NCBI GenBank assembly: GCA_035610365.1 | Contig: CM069433.1 | Span: 168,408,882 to 168,472,881 of the forward strand | Length of the DNA stretch: 64,000 bases | Reading direction: 5' to 3' | DNA from: Aquatica leii | Taxonomy: Eukaryota; Arthropoda; Insecta; Coleoptera; Lampyridae | Shown here: positions 1 through 11,407 of the stretch, piece after piece | Numbering within the stretch: the first letter of the stretch is position 1 | Layout: every line of letters starts with the position of its first letter | The notes under the pieces: model-generated | Told to the model about the DNA's origin: nothing | What the model saw: the letters and a program-made list of their open reading frames with translations, nothing else | The model's database searches: none | Program-made: the position numbers and the translations under genes

Positions 1-1333
1 ATCTATTTTCCATATATGACAATTTTTTTAAATATTCCTAATGATAGTTTTTGTTTATTATGGCGTCTATTTGATTACTTGCTACTTTTTTTATACAATT
101 TTTTAAGATAGTATTTTATTGTTGGAATATAATTTCTGCTTTTACTGTCTGCTAGTTATTTCTATGTCCATAAACGACACATTTTGTTTCCCGATTCTTC
201 CATTTGCAAATTGAGATATCGTCACTTGTTACAAGGTCAGAGCGACCCATTGACAATTTCTTATCTGAAGTAGATTATCTTTTGGGAAGATATAAATAAA
301 CCCTTTTTTGACAACTTATCCATCAATGGTATTGTTGAACAGAAATTGTCATAGAACAAGCCAGATCATATCTCTTGAAAGTTTTCTGATAGCTTCAAAA
401 CAACCCGCTCGCCTAATGTGTGTTCATCAGTTATACTACTCTTGCCTTGATAAATGTCGAAATTTAGTAGGTATTCGGTTTTTGGAACAAGCAACGACCC
501 ATATTTGAATCTTGAAATACTTGCTGGAAATATTGTATCATAGAGCGTGCTTTGTACAGTTTGTCATAGTTTGCGCTACCACGTTGAGCCGTTTTTGTAT
601 TATCGTTTAGATGCAAGAACCTCAAAATCTGTAAAAATCTATGCCTTGAAAAACGTCCGAAATTCTTGAATTGATGTCTGTAGATCAATATTTTCTCAGA
701 CTCGATAATCTGTTGAATCAATAACCAACACCTCTAAAATTCCGAATTCAAATTCAACTCCCTCTTATGTTGGGTTGCATATACATTTGATTGTTCTACA
801 ATTTGTTCAATAAATACTTCTGTACATAATATTTTAAACAAATCAATCGGTTCCTCCGCTTGAATATTAATATTTGGTTAAGATATTTCACTAAAATTAA
901 AGTTCAGAAATTGGCTAGGTTTCTTAGCTGTCTTACTCCACTAATAATGCTCTGTTACCTTTTCTGCATGCATCTCATCATCTGTTTCTGAATTTGAACT
1001 ACTGGTTAGAGTAGACTGTAATTGTTTTAGGCGCTCTTAGTCTGGTTGAAATGAAGGGTCGTCGATCGAATTGTCAGTCAGAGAAGTAGTTTTTGTGTTA
1101 CAGGTAAGAGAAGGTGGAGTCGATGTTTGGGTAATCGGATACCCTTGATTTTTTTCTTGTATTTGGTGCATTTGTAATGTGCAGTGAATTTGAAGTTCTT
1201 GTTGAAGTTGATGAGGTTTCTATTATTCTATTAGTATGTCCTCTGCATCCGAATCTTCATCCACTTAAGAATTTTCCACCAGCACATCTGCAATGCCATA
1301 CAAAACTGAAATTTCCACATCCGTGAGCTTCAT
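1..1333 (-). pseudogene. piggyBac transposase relic (5' part, cut by window edge)
   Basis: Read on the minus strand from an ATG at 1333, this follows the order of a piggyBac (DDE_Tnp_1_7) transposase. First comes an acidic N-terminal stretch (VDEDSDAED). Around 1080-960 there is DDPSFQPD and SSSNSETDDEMH. The conserved core begins near 860-770 with PIDLFKILCTEVFIEQIVEQ, followed by FSRHRFLQILRFLHLNDN and YDKLYKARSMIQYFQ (721-530). Further on is LFYDNF...IPLMDKLSKKG (about 370-300). The frame is broken by many stops and several shifts, so no product is expected. The 3' third of the gene would lie left of position 1. Neither TIR nor the TTAA target is visible here. The family call rests on several collinear motifs and is fairly secure. 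Confidence 0.82.
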
Positions 1334-2141
1334 ATGCTTTCCATAAAACAATAACGGTAGAATTTTTATACTGCATATATAAAATTAGTCAAAAAAATAC
1401 GAGAATAATAAACAGTAGGACACAAAAATAAATTGCAAAATCAATTCAAAACTCAAATCAGGTAACATCCTGCAATTATTTATTGGAGCGTTTCCAAGGG
1501 CAAATAAATAAAACCTTAATTTATCATGTTACTAAAAGATGTATTTATTATAAGTACTAGGAATTTCAAAGATTTTTTATTTGTTTTGACAATATTGCAC
1601 ATTGGAATTATATTAACCTCAACTTGTGCTTCATAATAAAAATGAATTCATAAACAGTAGATTATATTTGCTGCAAAGCGAATGTAAGTAATAAAGTAAT
1701 GCATAGAAATTCCTGTCTCTAACTTGTAGCTGCAAGGTCAATTTTGGTGTCATTTTCAAATAAATCAAACATATAGAATTAATTTCTGCTATTTAATTTG
1801 CAATATTTTTCACAGAATCAGCCAAAAAATTAAAAACAAATCGACATTTACCATTTTTTGTACAAAATCGGCCATATCTGTTACATTTGAACTGATAATA
1901 AAATAATAATCATTTATTTAGAAAGCATCTTTTTAAAAGATGATGTGTTGGTTTGAGTAATGTGGACAAAAAAAAATTACTCGTCATAGTATCAAGAACA
2001 CTATAAATTAAGACCCGCTTTCAACCACAAACTCATCTGACAGGAAAACATGGTGCAGTTTAAGATAGAACAGGCGTGTCTAAATAATGTCTGTTCTTGA
2101 TAATGCTACAGGTAGCAATAAAACAAACTATAACGCTCTTT
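1334..2141. other. no recognisable gene
   Basis: AT-rich spacer between the piggyBac relic and the Cys-rich family relic. No reading frame, repeat structure or duplicated target site could be supported. The outer TIR of the piggyBac element, if it survives, should lie here, but it was not identified. Confidence 0.5.
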
Positions 2142-4447
2142 TTAAAATTTTTTAATTAGATTTAAAAAATCAAAATAAACGAGACTAATGTCTGGAATAT
2201 CGTCTTCCACGTCGGCGTCTTCTAAGAGTGTTCCGCTGTCTATTACACTGTAACAAATGAAACAAGGATAAATGCCAAAGATAATAAATTTATAAAGAAC
2301 CCATTCAAATAAGTAATTCTTGGAGCATAAAAATCGTACCTCGAATTATCGCAGTTCCCTCTGCAATTACATAGCTGCCTGCATGGCAGCTCTTTTCGAT
2401 GACAGGAACATCGACCTCTGCAACTTTTCTTACAGGAACATTTAGTTAACTGACTGACAGATTTCCAGATACAGGCCTGGGTAGTCCATGTCGCCTTCTA
2501 TACTTCTCATGTGACAGTCCATAACCAGTCGGCCGGCGAGACTATTTGTAACAATGATTTAAGGGCTTGTTCTCACATATGGCCTGCCTGATAAGATGCT
2601 CACATTATGTGCATCTTGAGGGCATCTTTTGTTGATGGAATATTCTGGAGAGATCTATTTTTTACATGCGAATAAGAATTTTCTTGCACGTGTTTCTATA
2701 CCTCTGTTCTTACGAACACTTTTCTTTAGCGATTTTTCACAATAAAGATCCCACACAAAATCAATTCTTCTAGTTTCATTTTCTTCGGTACTTCTCATAA
2801 AGGCCTGGCGAAATTTTGTGCGGTAATATTCTCCGAAAGTTTACGAAGTCCCACGTGAAGGATGGATGTGGATAAGAGCAGCTCCATCATATATATCTCT
2901 GTTGCAATTTTCAGGGAAGGAACGAGTGTTGCCCACCAATTCTTTTTGCAAAACCTTTAAGGTCTCATTTTTGGCAGGCTTGCATGTTCCCCGTAGAAGA
3001 GAAAGATGGAGGCGAAGACTGATTCTCATAACTGAAGAAAGTGTCTAAATCCAAGTGTCTGTTGTGACAAGAAATGAATAGTTTAGAAAACAGGCTCACG
3101 TCACACTTGAGCGATTTCATCAAGCTCTGCTGTTTTGAACTTATTTGCTTGTGACTTCCATAAATTTTAGTTTTTTCTTTCTGAATCGGTTGAAATAAGG
3201 AAACACTTTCCTCTACCAGTCTTTTTTCACAAATGTGTTTTACAGTTCTTTGCCGTTTTTCTCAAGATCGTTTATGTTTCTACACCTGCATTATCTGCAA
3301 TTATTCTTGTATCAATTGCAACTAATTCATGCCTTCGTTCTTGAAATAGATTTCCACCTTCTTTAAAACTGGCTTGTATTGCATTTACTTGGCGTAAAAA
3401 TTTTGCTTGCAACGCATTATATTGTTCATGGTGACTGTCATGGGTAACGTTAAAATGGTAAAATTGGTAAAATGGTAAAAAGATGTTTTCCATTTCTCTA
3501 TTTCTTTTCTAATAGCTTTGACAAATCTAGAAAATGCAATGGCGTCATGATTAAAATTTTCTGACTGTGCGATTGACACGAAATCTGTAGATTTGCACAA
3601 GAATTGATATTCTTTTGAAGGACGATGAACCAGCAATGTCGCAATTCGATCTGAATCTTTCTCGAAACGTAGTTGACCGAATAGAAGGCAAATCACTCTC
3701 TGTAATATCAAATAAGTCGGAAACACTACATCTTTGTCTTTGCTATTAATTTTTTGATGCATAAAGCAATTTCACTTTTGTCATCAGAACTAGGATTTCT
3801 TTTTCTACATTTGTTACTTAGGTTTTGTAAACATATTTGATGGTATTTGGCTTCTAGTGCTACTAAGTCACTTGTTTCCAGCATCCCGATAAGCCGCTCA
3901 TCATTAATGTCAGTAGCACATTGTTTTATCCGGTCACTTAGTTGTAATGTTGTGACAAGATGTAGTTTTTTATCCCGCTGTCCTGGCAATGAACGTATGA
4001 AACACAGTAATTTTTTGTATCGATTGGAGGGGCGGGGTGGTGGTTGTAGGCGGATGATCGTGTTGAGCGATTGCTTTCAGAATTACTTGCAGGTGTGTTC
4101 TTTTTCGCGTCATATCTCTTGTGTGCTCGTTCAAGTTTTGTTGAATTATACTGCAACATACATAACATGTTATTTTGCTTCGGGATTACATAGAGTTTTT
4201 GCAAGCTCTAAACCTTATTTCAGCTTGTGAACACAAAGCACCAATTTCTTTATATGCGCACAAATTTTCTGCCACTGAGTTATGTCCACTGATGATTTTC
4301 GAACGGTCTTTGTTCCGGGCAGGACATATGAGATTATCTTTAGTTTTTATTTTTCTGGCATATAGAACACTTAGACCAATCTACAGTAACCGTAGGTATC
4401 GACGTGGACTCGGCAACCACGAGAGATTTAGTCTCTTTATTAGGCAT
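2142..4447 (-). pseudogene. relic of an uncharacterised multicopy family with Cys-rich C-terminus
   Basis: The minus-strand reading starts at ATG 4447. The N-terminus has WSKCSICQ and a CPEQ motif, then LYNSTKLERAHKRYDAKK-like residues, LHLVTTLQLSDRIKQCA, and DLVALEAKYHQICL. A middle part has GGNLFQERRHELVAIDTRII, then FGEYYRTKFRQAFMRS and RIDFVWDLYCEKSLKKSVR. It ends in a Cys-rich tail (CSCKKSCRGRCSCH, then CRQLCNCRGNCDN) and, after a 92-nt GT-AG intron, an acidic tail (LLEDADVEDDIPDI) closed by TAA at 2142-2144. This motif order recurs in uncharacterised multicopy proteins of insects, cnidarians and fish (from memory, not searched). Stops in the N-terminus and several frameshifts show it is dead. 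No catalytic domain is recognisable, so its activity, including whether it is a transposon protein, is unknown. Confidence 0.6.
2248..2339 (-). other. intact 92-nt GT-AG intron in the Cys-rich family relic
   Basis: On the minus strand, the exon ending GATAATTCGAG is followed by a GTACGA donor. The acceptor TTTGTTACAG then precedes TGTAATAGAC. Splicing joins AG|T in phase 2 and keeps an acidic C-terminal frame open to a TAA at 2144-2142. The retained splice signals argue that this copy derives from genomic DNA rather than from a spliced mRNA. Confidence 0.6.
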
Positions 4448-4722
4448 CTTGTTAGTTAAATTACACTACACACGACATCGGGAACATCGGCGGCGCGGTG
4501 TAATGTAAAATGAATTGCGCGGGAGCGTTGCAAACACAGTATCACACGGTAACACTTCAATAGAAACTGACTTCGCGCAGTCGGCAGTGCGCGCAAGTAG
4601 GTAGAAGCGCATAGGCGGGGGACGCGAGCGAGAAAGAGAAGCAGCGATATGCGCGGCATGCAAGCAGGTGATGACTCTGACCGAAGCTTAGTAAGCCGAT
4701 CGGAACATCGGAAGCGACACAT
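4448..4722 (-). promoter_or_regulatory. GC/CpG-rich patch upstream of the relic's start codon
   Basis: This stretch is much richer in G+C and CpG than its surroundings (for example GCGGCGCGGTG and TCGCGCAGTCGGCAGTGCGC). It lies directly 5' of the ATG at 4447 of the minus-strand relic. That position fits a promoter or 5' UTR of the element. Open frames exist here on the minus strand, but they are arginine-rich composition artefacts with no recognisable motif. The function is inferred from position and composition only. Confidence 0.3.
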
Positions 4723-5473
4723 CTAACTTTGATTAAATTATCGTGACAAAAATCTTTCAAGGCAAACGTGAATATTTATTATATATATTAAGTTTTTTAT
4801 GAATGTGAATGTGAATATTATTTTATAAATGGATTCTACGTCTCGAGTTTAATCGAATATGATACTAAAATTAATTTTGTAACCTAAAAAAGCGTTTATT
4901 AACGAAAGACCACTTCCCCACCACCCTCAATTTTGATGGCTCTTCTTCGTATTCAGGTATTCACTCTGCCAATGGAGACCTTTTAATCATCAAACTCAGT
5001 TTTTTGTCGTGTACAGATCCCACCGACATCATGGGTTTAAATAGTAACAAATTCTGGGATATGTAGCGATACTGTTATGGCGATAAAGTCTATTCCTTAA
5101 TTGAATTATTCGGCAGTGTGACCCTTATTTCTTAGCGGTAGGATAATGAACCAGTGGTCGCTAAAAGGGGTTTTGATTTTTAAAAGTTAGTATCATGTAA
5201 CTTTTAATTTGTGTTTTTTCCTCTGAATTTTATTGCTTTTACTGCAATTTAGATTCTTTCTCTTACCTTAATCGACCTCTTCCCTCTCTGTAATTTACTT
5301 CGCGTTTGTTTTGGAGCTTCGGTTCTTAATTTTTACACACAAGATGTGGCCGATTTTCATTACCTAACCGTTGATCTGGTAATTGAAAATTGTTCTCTTA
5401 TTGCCATAAGTCGAAGATTGCGGTCCTGCACTTCATTTGTTTGCTACCGTCCCCCAGTTTCTTGTCTACGACG
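4723..5473. other. no recognisable gene
   Basis: Mixed AT-rich DNA left of the hAT element. A few coding-like words appear on the minus strand near 5270-5460, but no frame or family could be supported. The last bases contain the left target duplication of the hAT element (ATTTAGAC, 5474-5481). Confidence 0.45.
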
Positions 5474-5904
5474 ATTTAGACTATAGGTTCCCAACCTTTT
5501 ATGGACTACCGCCTCCTTTACAAGAAAAAAAAATTCTAACGCTTCCTTTTACATAATAGTTAATTATACCAATGTTAAGTCTGTCTATTATAATCACAAA
5601 TTAAAAATTAATTCTCTCTCTCTAGTCGTGCTCCTTGTGGTCGTGGCAGAGGGTGGTGTGATTATTAATTAATTAAAAATACAAAAACATATAATAAAAA
5701 CATTTAATTCAAAGACTATACCATGTTAAAACAAAATTATAACTTAATCAACAAATGCAAGACAATACACAAAGCTGGAGCATTCTGCACTAGGGCACAG
5801 CACAAAGACAAAGACAAGACGAGTAATCAAAATTAGTAAAAAAAATTATAATAAAAAAACAAAATTTAATAAGAAACATAAATATTAATGCGGTGGTTGA
5901 GGCT

Positions 5905-6389
5905 AGTGGAGTTTTAACAATTTGCTAATGTCTTGTTTCAATTTAATTAACATCAAGTAATCACATAATGATAGTTCAACGTCTTTAGCCATTTCATCTA
6001 TTCTTCTTTGCACTGTATTATTACTCAAAGGAATTTTTTATGATATCTGATGGTGTCTTATGATGAAGAACAGTTTCGATTACCTCTCTGACTGCCGGCA
6101 TAATTAATTCCTCGCCAATTGTGTGTGGTCTTCTTCTTGTTTAGAACACGATGCAAAAAGGTTTGATATAGTTGACTGTTTTAAATGTTTCTTTTCAAGT
6201 CCTTGAAAATCGGATAAATTTTTGTCCTTTTTATGAGCATGTATTTTATTCAAATGCTGTTGGAGCCTAGAAGGCTTCATTAGGAAAAACTTTTTGGCAA
6301 ATTAAACACATAGGTAATAATTGCTTTGTAAATCCATATCTCATATACTCAATATTGTACTGCCGACATTTCTTCTTAGTTTCAGGCAT
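5905..6389 (-). pseudogene. hAT (ZBED5/FAM200-like) transposase N-terminal fragment
   Basis: From ATG 6389 the minus strand reads MPETKKKCRQYNIEYMRYGF, then a BED finger (MCLICQKVF, frameshift, KPSRLQQHLNKIHAHKKDKN). Further on is AVREVIETVLHHKTPSDIIK followed by LSNNTVQRRIDEMAKDVEL. This collinear order matches the amino-terminal region of ZBED5/FAM200-type hAT proteins: the DNA-binding BED finger and then the LSNNTVQRRI block. Frameshifts lie in the finger and between blocks. The RNase H-like catalytic core and the hAT dimerisation domain are absent. Confidence 0.75.
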
Positions 6390-6657
6390 TTTGGAATTCA
6401 CAATTTGTTACGATTTCAATACAATAACTTTTCAACCGATTTATAGAAAATTATAAAACTAATACCTATAATGACCTCTTTACTTTAAAAGTCACGCACG
6501 AGTATGGATCACTGACGAAACACGCAAAAACAATAAGACATTAGAAGAGCTATCCTGCCTTTTAAAGATTTGATTTCCAGCACGCAACAACTTGTATGGC
6601 TTTGTTTGTGTTAGACGTTTTGGGTGTACACAATGAGATACACATGCATTTATAAAG

Positions 6658-7741
6658 TAGCACCACACGACTTTCCTATAAGGGTTGATGCAGAAATATA
6701 TTTTTATAAGGTTATGTTCTCATAAAACCATTTTGAAGTGATATGTTTGTATTAAAAACAATTAGTAAATCGCCAATTAACCAGACTTTTGTGCAACCGG
6801 CTATTTATTTTTTCTAAAAAAGAAATCGTCGCAGGCAGGATTTGTACCTAGATTATATAATGGAAATCAGTTTAAATTATAAATTAAATATCTCATAAAC
6901 TGTTAATGTTAGAAAAAAAAATTATTTGAATAAATTGTTAGGAAGAATTATCTTTATAAGAAACTGTGAAAATAATTCGAATAATTTACATTCGTACAAA
7001 ATTATACAAGAAAAACTGTTCAAAATGGCGGATACACCAACTTTCGGTATCTTTATCAGATCTATATTTTGATAAAGCCGAGAGAATATGAAAATCCAAC
7101 TCTATACCAAATTTCAAGTTACTAGGACTTTTGATTCGAGAGTTATCGTGGGTACATCGTTACACACAGACAGACACAAACAGACACCCAAAATTTTCTT
7201 GTCAAAAATATTTTTTTCTGTCTTAGGAGACCTTGAAACGTAAACATATGCAAAAAAAAGATTTTTTTTTAAATTTTCGCAGGCAGGATTCGAACCTAGA
7301 TTATATACTGAAATTCACTTTAAATTGTAAATTAAATATCTAATAAACTGTTAATGATAGAAAAAAAATTTATTTGAATAAATTGTTAGGAAGTATTGCC
7401 TCGATAAGAAACTATAAAAATAATTCTAATAATTTACATTCGTACAAAATTATATAAGAAAAACTGTTAAAAATGGCGGATACACCCACTTCCGGTTTCT
7501 TTATCAGACCCATCTTTTGATAGAACCAAGAAAATATGAAAAGCCAGCTCCATACCAAATTTCAAGTTAATAGGACTTTTGGTTCGAGAGTTATCGTGAG
7601 TACAACATTACACACAGACACCAAACATTTTTTTGTCAATAATACGTTTTTCTGATTCAGGAGACCTTGAAACGTAAAATTCTTCAAAACAAATTTTTTG
7701 AAAAAAAAATTGCGATTGCTATACTTTCCTTATAGGAAACT
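6658..7741 (+). repeat. palindromic-end repeat, copy A (two internal monomers)
   Basis: Begins CCACACGACTTTCCTATAAGG and ends ACTTTCCTTATAGGAAA. Between the ends are a left domain (to about 6830) and two tandem monomers (about 6830-7260 and 7270-7690). Each monomer carries the same ordered words: GCAGGATT(C/T)G, AAATATCTAATAAACTG, AATTGTTAGGAAG, AAAATGGCGGATACACC, TCGAGAGTTATCGTG and ACACAGACA. Copies B, C and D elsewhere in the window share ends and monomer. The copy lies inside the hAT element and therefore arrived after it. No transposase is visible, so this is presumably a non-autonomous element. Confidence 0.75.
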
Positions 7742-7746
7742 AAAAA

Positions 7747-7784
7747 ATACACACGAGAACACACCGTTCTGTTCTCGTGTGTAT
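7747..7784. repeat. perfect 15-bp stem hairpin
   Basis: ATACACACGAGAACA is followed after 8 nt (CACCGTTC) by its exact inverse complement TGTTCTCGTGTGTAT. It starts five bases after the end of palindromic-end repeat copy A. It may be a structural part of that repeat's target or of the host hAT element. It is not associated with a coding frame or a T-run. Confidence 0.7.
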
Positions 7785-8252
7785 GAATGACCTTTTTGCG
7801 ACGACGCGTTACGTCACACACATCTGATTCTTTATAGGTCCATTAGATGTCGATGTGGTCGAGAATATTTAAAATTAAAAGTTACATTTCTAACAGTTTG
7901 TTTGCGGTGCACTTGCTCTGCAGCAGGTTATTACAAGTTTTCGTATTTTTGTCGAAAAATGTTTGATTGCGTAAATCACGTCTTTGTTTATACTTAATGC
8001 TTATTTAAATGTTTTAATGTTTATTTACGTCATAATAATAAGATAAATATTTTAGACGGCTAGATAAAATGCTTTTCATGAAAATAGAGATATTTTCAAA
8101 GTATTTTATTATATTAAATTTCTAATTAGGTAGGTACGCCGCGAACGCTCCCCCCCCCCCCATTTGCCTTTAGACCCGCTACCGCACTCACGAAAAGCTC
8201 CAGCGCTCACTAGGGGGCGATACTGCCCCCGTTGGGAACTTATGATTTAGAC

Positions 8253-9323
8253 TAGTGTTGGGCATAATCGATATATTTCAATAATCGAAATAATCGAAAT
8301 ATCTCGTTTTGCATAATCGAATGATCATTCGTTGTTTCGATTATGAATAATGGCGCATGCGCAGTATTAGCGATCATATGTTTCGATTTGAATCCGTGGG
8401 AAAAACTAATTTGTAGGAGTAGCAATTTAAATTTACCGCGCTTAATTGCTGCCATCCTATTGGCCGAATAGTAGTATCCTCTTACAAATCGCGATTCGGT
8501 TATTTTTATTTTAAGCCATTTTTAGTTTTTTTTTAAATTTAATTAAAAAGGTTTTCTGATTACAACACTTTACTACATCTACAATATCTACATCTTATTA
8601 TAGATAATAATGACCTGGAAATTAAATAATAATCAATCTAAAGTTAATGTTCATTCATTCATCTACTAATTTTTGTAAAGTGGTTAGTTTAACATTTTCA
8701 CTTTAATTAACAATTTCGGTGATCCTTAAACGTATGATTTTTTCAATTATTTTGAATATTGCGCGGCGTGACTAGCTTAATTAGTCGATTACAGACCTTA
8801 TATCAATCATTCGAATGATTCGAGACATGGTGTCGAGTTCGTGTCGAGTCGTATCGAGTCGTGTCGATTTCGATATATTTCATATTTCGTTTCATTCATT
8901 AGCAACGCTTCTCGCTTGTTTCAAATGAATGATATTTCGATTATTTCGAATGATTCGAGACATGGTATCGAGTTCGTTTCGACTCGTATCGAGTCGTGTC
9001 GGTTTCGATTATTTCGATATATTTGATATTTCATATTTCGTTTCATTCATTAGCATCGCTTCTCGGTTGTTGAAATGAATGATATTTCGATTATTTCGAA
9101 TGATTCGAGACATTCTCGAGTTCGTTTCGACTCGTATCGAGGCGTGTCGATTTCTATATATTTGACATTTTATATTTTGTATTATTCGTTGCATTCATTA
9201 GTAGCGCTTCTCGGTTGTTTCGAATTAATGATATTTCGATTATTTCGAAAGTATAATCGAATGATCGATTATTTGGCTATAATCGATATATCTCGATTAT
9301 ATCATTCATAATCGCCCAACACT
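8253..9323. mobile_element. non-autonomous hAT-like element with internal tandem repeats
   Basis: The left end is TAGTGTTGGGCATAATCGA and the right end is TAATCGCCCAACACT, giving a TIR of about 11 bp (AGTGTTGGGC) followed by a TAATCGA-rich subterminal region on both sides. The flanks are ATTTAGAC at 8245-8252 and ATTTAGAC at 9324-9331. The left flank is also the right target duplication of the neighbouring hAT element. The interior is non-coding and contains about three copies of a 135-150-bp unit rich in TCGA words. Open frames in it are products of the repeats. Confidence 0.7.
8811..9245. repeat. 135-150-bp tandem repeat, three copies
   Basis: Units begin TCGAATGATTCGAGACAT at 8811, 8946 and 9096. 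Each carries runs of TCGAGTCGTATCGAGTCGTG, then GATATTTCATATTTCGTTTC, CATTCATTAGCA and a CGCTTCTC block. The third unit lacks a few bases after GAGACAT. The repeat forms the core of the hAT-like element around it. Confidence 0.8.
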
Positions 9324-9331
9324 ATTTAGAC

Positions 9332-11407
9332 CTAGTCCATGCTTGAACGGCGCATGATAGTTGGTTTGGTCGCACTGTAATGGCTTTTTTGTTGAGCACA
9401 ACCTAGCCAGTTTCATCGAGTAGCGATTTTAAACTGAGGATTTTTCTTTCTCGTTTTATTACCAAATGAATGCATCTGCTCCATATGAGTATTTTCTCTG
9501 GCAAGGAACTTATGATTCACAATGTTTTATTATTAACAACGAAAAATAACATAACCATAAGTACATTTCGATCTGGTGATATATGACCAAACACACAGCT
9601 CGGTAATAGTGTCTCAAATGTTGCATATAACATATATAGTTAGAAAGGATACTATTTATTTTTTCCACGTGCAACTATGCTTTCGTTCCTCGCAATGCAA
9701 TGGGATTTTTTTAACGTTTGTACTACCAAATGGTAAGTCAAGAGTTTCAAACAATAAAAGTTCTGTGAATTTGTAAGACCTGGAGTTGGTAAACATTTTT
9801 TCAGATCCATCACGACTACTTTTTTTAAAGTTATTGATGTTATTGAACAGTTTTCATCTTGATTTCAACTTATATTGGTTAGCGGCATTCTTCAGATGTT
9901 GACTATATTATTTCTGCAAAACAATTAGATTTTCTTGAGTACGTACATCTAAACTTTTTAGGTTGCTTCAAAAACTTCCTCATTGATAGTATCTTTGCAT
10001 TTTAATTTACGAATATCGTTGCCGTTTTAACGATTTTCTGACAAGTTTTTTGTGTTTGTCGTTACTGTTTGTATTATCAAAACTTGATCGTTGGACCGAG
10101 CAACATTTAATCTTGTTTTAATTGCGATAACTTTTCGCAAAGATGACCCAGACACAACTGCATTTGTTTAAAATCGGTCATGGAAACCTTCTGTACATAA
10201 ATGTATAATAAAGTTATGTGAAAATTTATTACGGGTAAACAGCTCTTCGTTTTGAATGCCAGCTTTATTTATTGCGAAATTGTTAATGTTTAAAAATAAA
10301 TTAACCGCAATTAAAAAAAAAAATAGGAATATACAAATACGCGAACTTGTGTGGTCCTTGAAGAACATTTACATCTCATAATAAAGGTTTATAACTATTA
10401 GAATGTGACTAGTGAGCCAATTTGCTGTACACGTATTAAACCATATGACGTTGAAGTGTAGTATTAAATTTAAGCTTCTTGATTGAAATAATTCCTTGTC
10501 ATTCTATCTTGATGAATTAGTTAATCTTCTGGTATTAAAGGTTTTTGTGTATTAGATAATAATGTGTATTATAAATGTATATTATTGAAAGTATTAAGTG
10601 ATCATAAAGTAGAAAATAATTTGTAATCTTTGAAAGAGTTGTAGTTGGTGGTATTGGTTACACACTGCATTAGAGTTATGCGCTTTTCAGACTAGCCAGG
10701 ATAAATTTATGCTTAATTTTATATGATCTTTTTAATTTTGAACACTCATTTATGACAGAAATAATTGTTCTGTAATTGAGGGATTAAGTCATTTTTTCTT
10801 CTCTGTATATTGTCAGTTTTATTGTTACTCGATAGATTTTCATAGCGTTTTTATTATTTATTTTGTAGATCGTACCATGTCTATTTTTTAATATTCGTGG
10901 TTTCTTGGTAATATATTAGTGTATTTTTGAGTAATTGTTTTTTTTATGAAATTTGATTAGTTTCGGGATATTATCGTCGATGTTATGGAAAAGAGTAATT
11001 GATTTGTTTCTTGAAGAGATAATACCAACAAAAAATCTTAAAATAAATTGAATGTCTAATTGATGTAAATGATAATTTTGATTGATTTGTGCCATTTAGA
11101 TTAGGCATTTGTGTTGTGAAAACTAATGCCTTAACAAAACAAAATTAGACGAAGAATGCTTTGCAAAAAAGGAAATATTACAACGATGTACCAACTGATA
11201 ACATCAAAATAAAAACTTGCGATGCTGTTACAAACTTTTAATATCAAATTGTTTTCTCAAATAAACAAAATCGATTCGACCGACTTATATTCTTAGTTTG
11301 TAGGTACATGCACTAAATTTATAGTAACCTAAATATCTTCATCTTAATTTCGTTCATTGGATGAATTTCAAATTGAAGTGATTAAAAAGATTGTTTTAAT
11401 TTTATAG
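9332..11407. other. no recognisable gene; probably intron or spacer
   Basis: About 2 kb of AT-rich DNA without a convincing frame on either strand. Short open stretches at 9576-9776 and 10168-10368 have low-complexity composition and no motif. Because a terminal coding exon with a splice acceptor follows at 11408, some of this may be the last intron of that gene. Confidence 0.45.

Larger units (their letters stand above)
5482..8244 (-). mobile_element. hAT element (ZBED5-like) with 8-bp target duplication
   Basis: The left end is TATAGGTTCCCAACC. The right end read inward is CATAAGTTCCCAAC. Both are followed by clustered G/C-rich runs (right end GGGGGC). The element is flanked by ATTTAGAC at 5474-5481 and 8245-8252, the 8-bp duplication typical of hAT superfamily insertions. 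Inside are a fragment of a BED-finger transposase gene (5905-6389), a copy of the palindromic-end repeat (6658-7741) and a perfect hairpin (7747-7784). The catalytic part of the transposase is missing, so the copy is non-autonomous. The first bases of the two ends differ, which is consistent with age. Confidence 0.75.

Noticed and set aside
4456..4760. Arginine/cysteine-rich minus-strand open frames in the CpG-rich patch
   Set aside because: Several overlapping frames are open at once, which reflects low stop-codon density in GC-rich DNA rather than coding.
8841..9311. Open frames on both strands rich in SRIES/RYIS words
   Set aside because: They are translations of the 135-150-bp TCGA-rich tandem repeat in a non-autonomous hAT-like element.
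9340..9450. DETG-like word on the minus strand, as in pogo/Tigger transposases
   Set aside because: A single short word with a stop right after it; the expected flanking blocks were not found.
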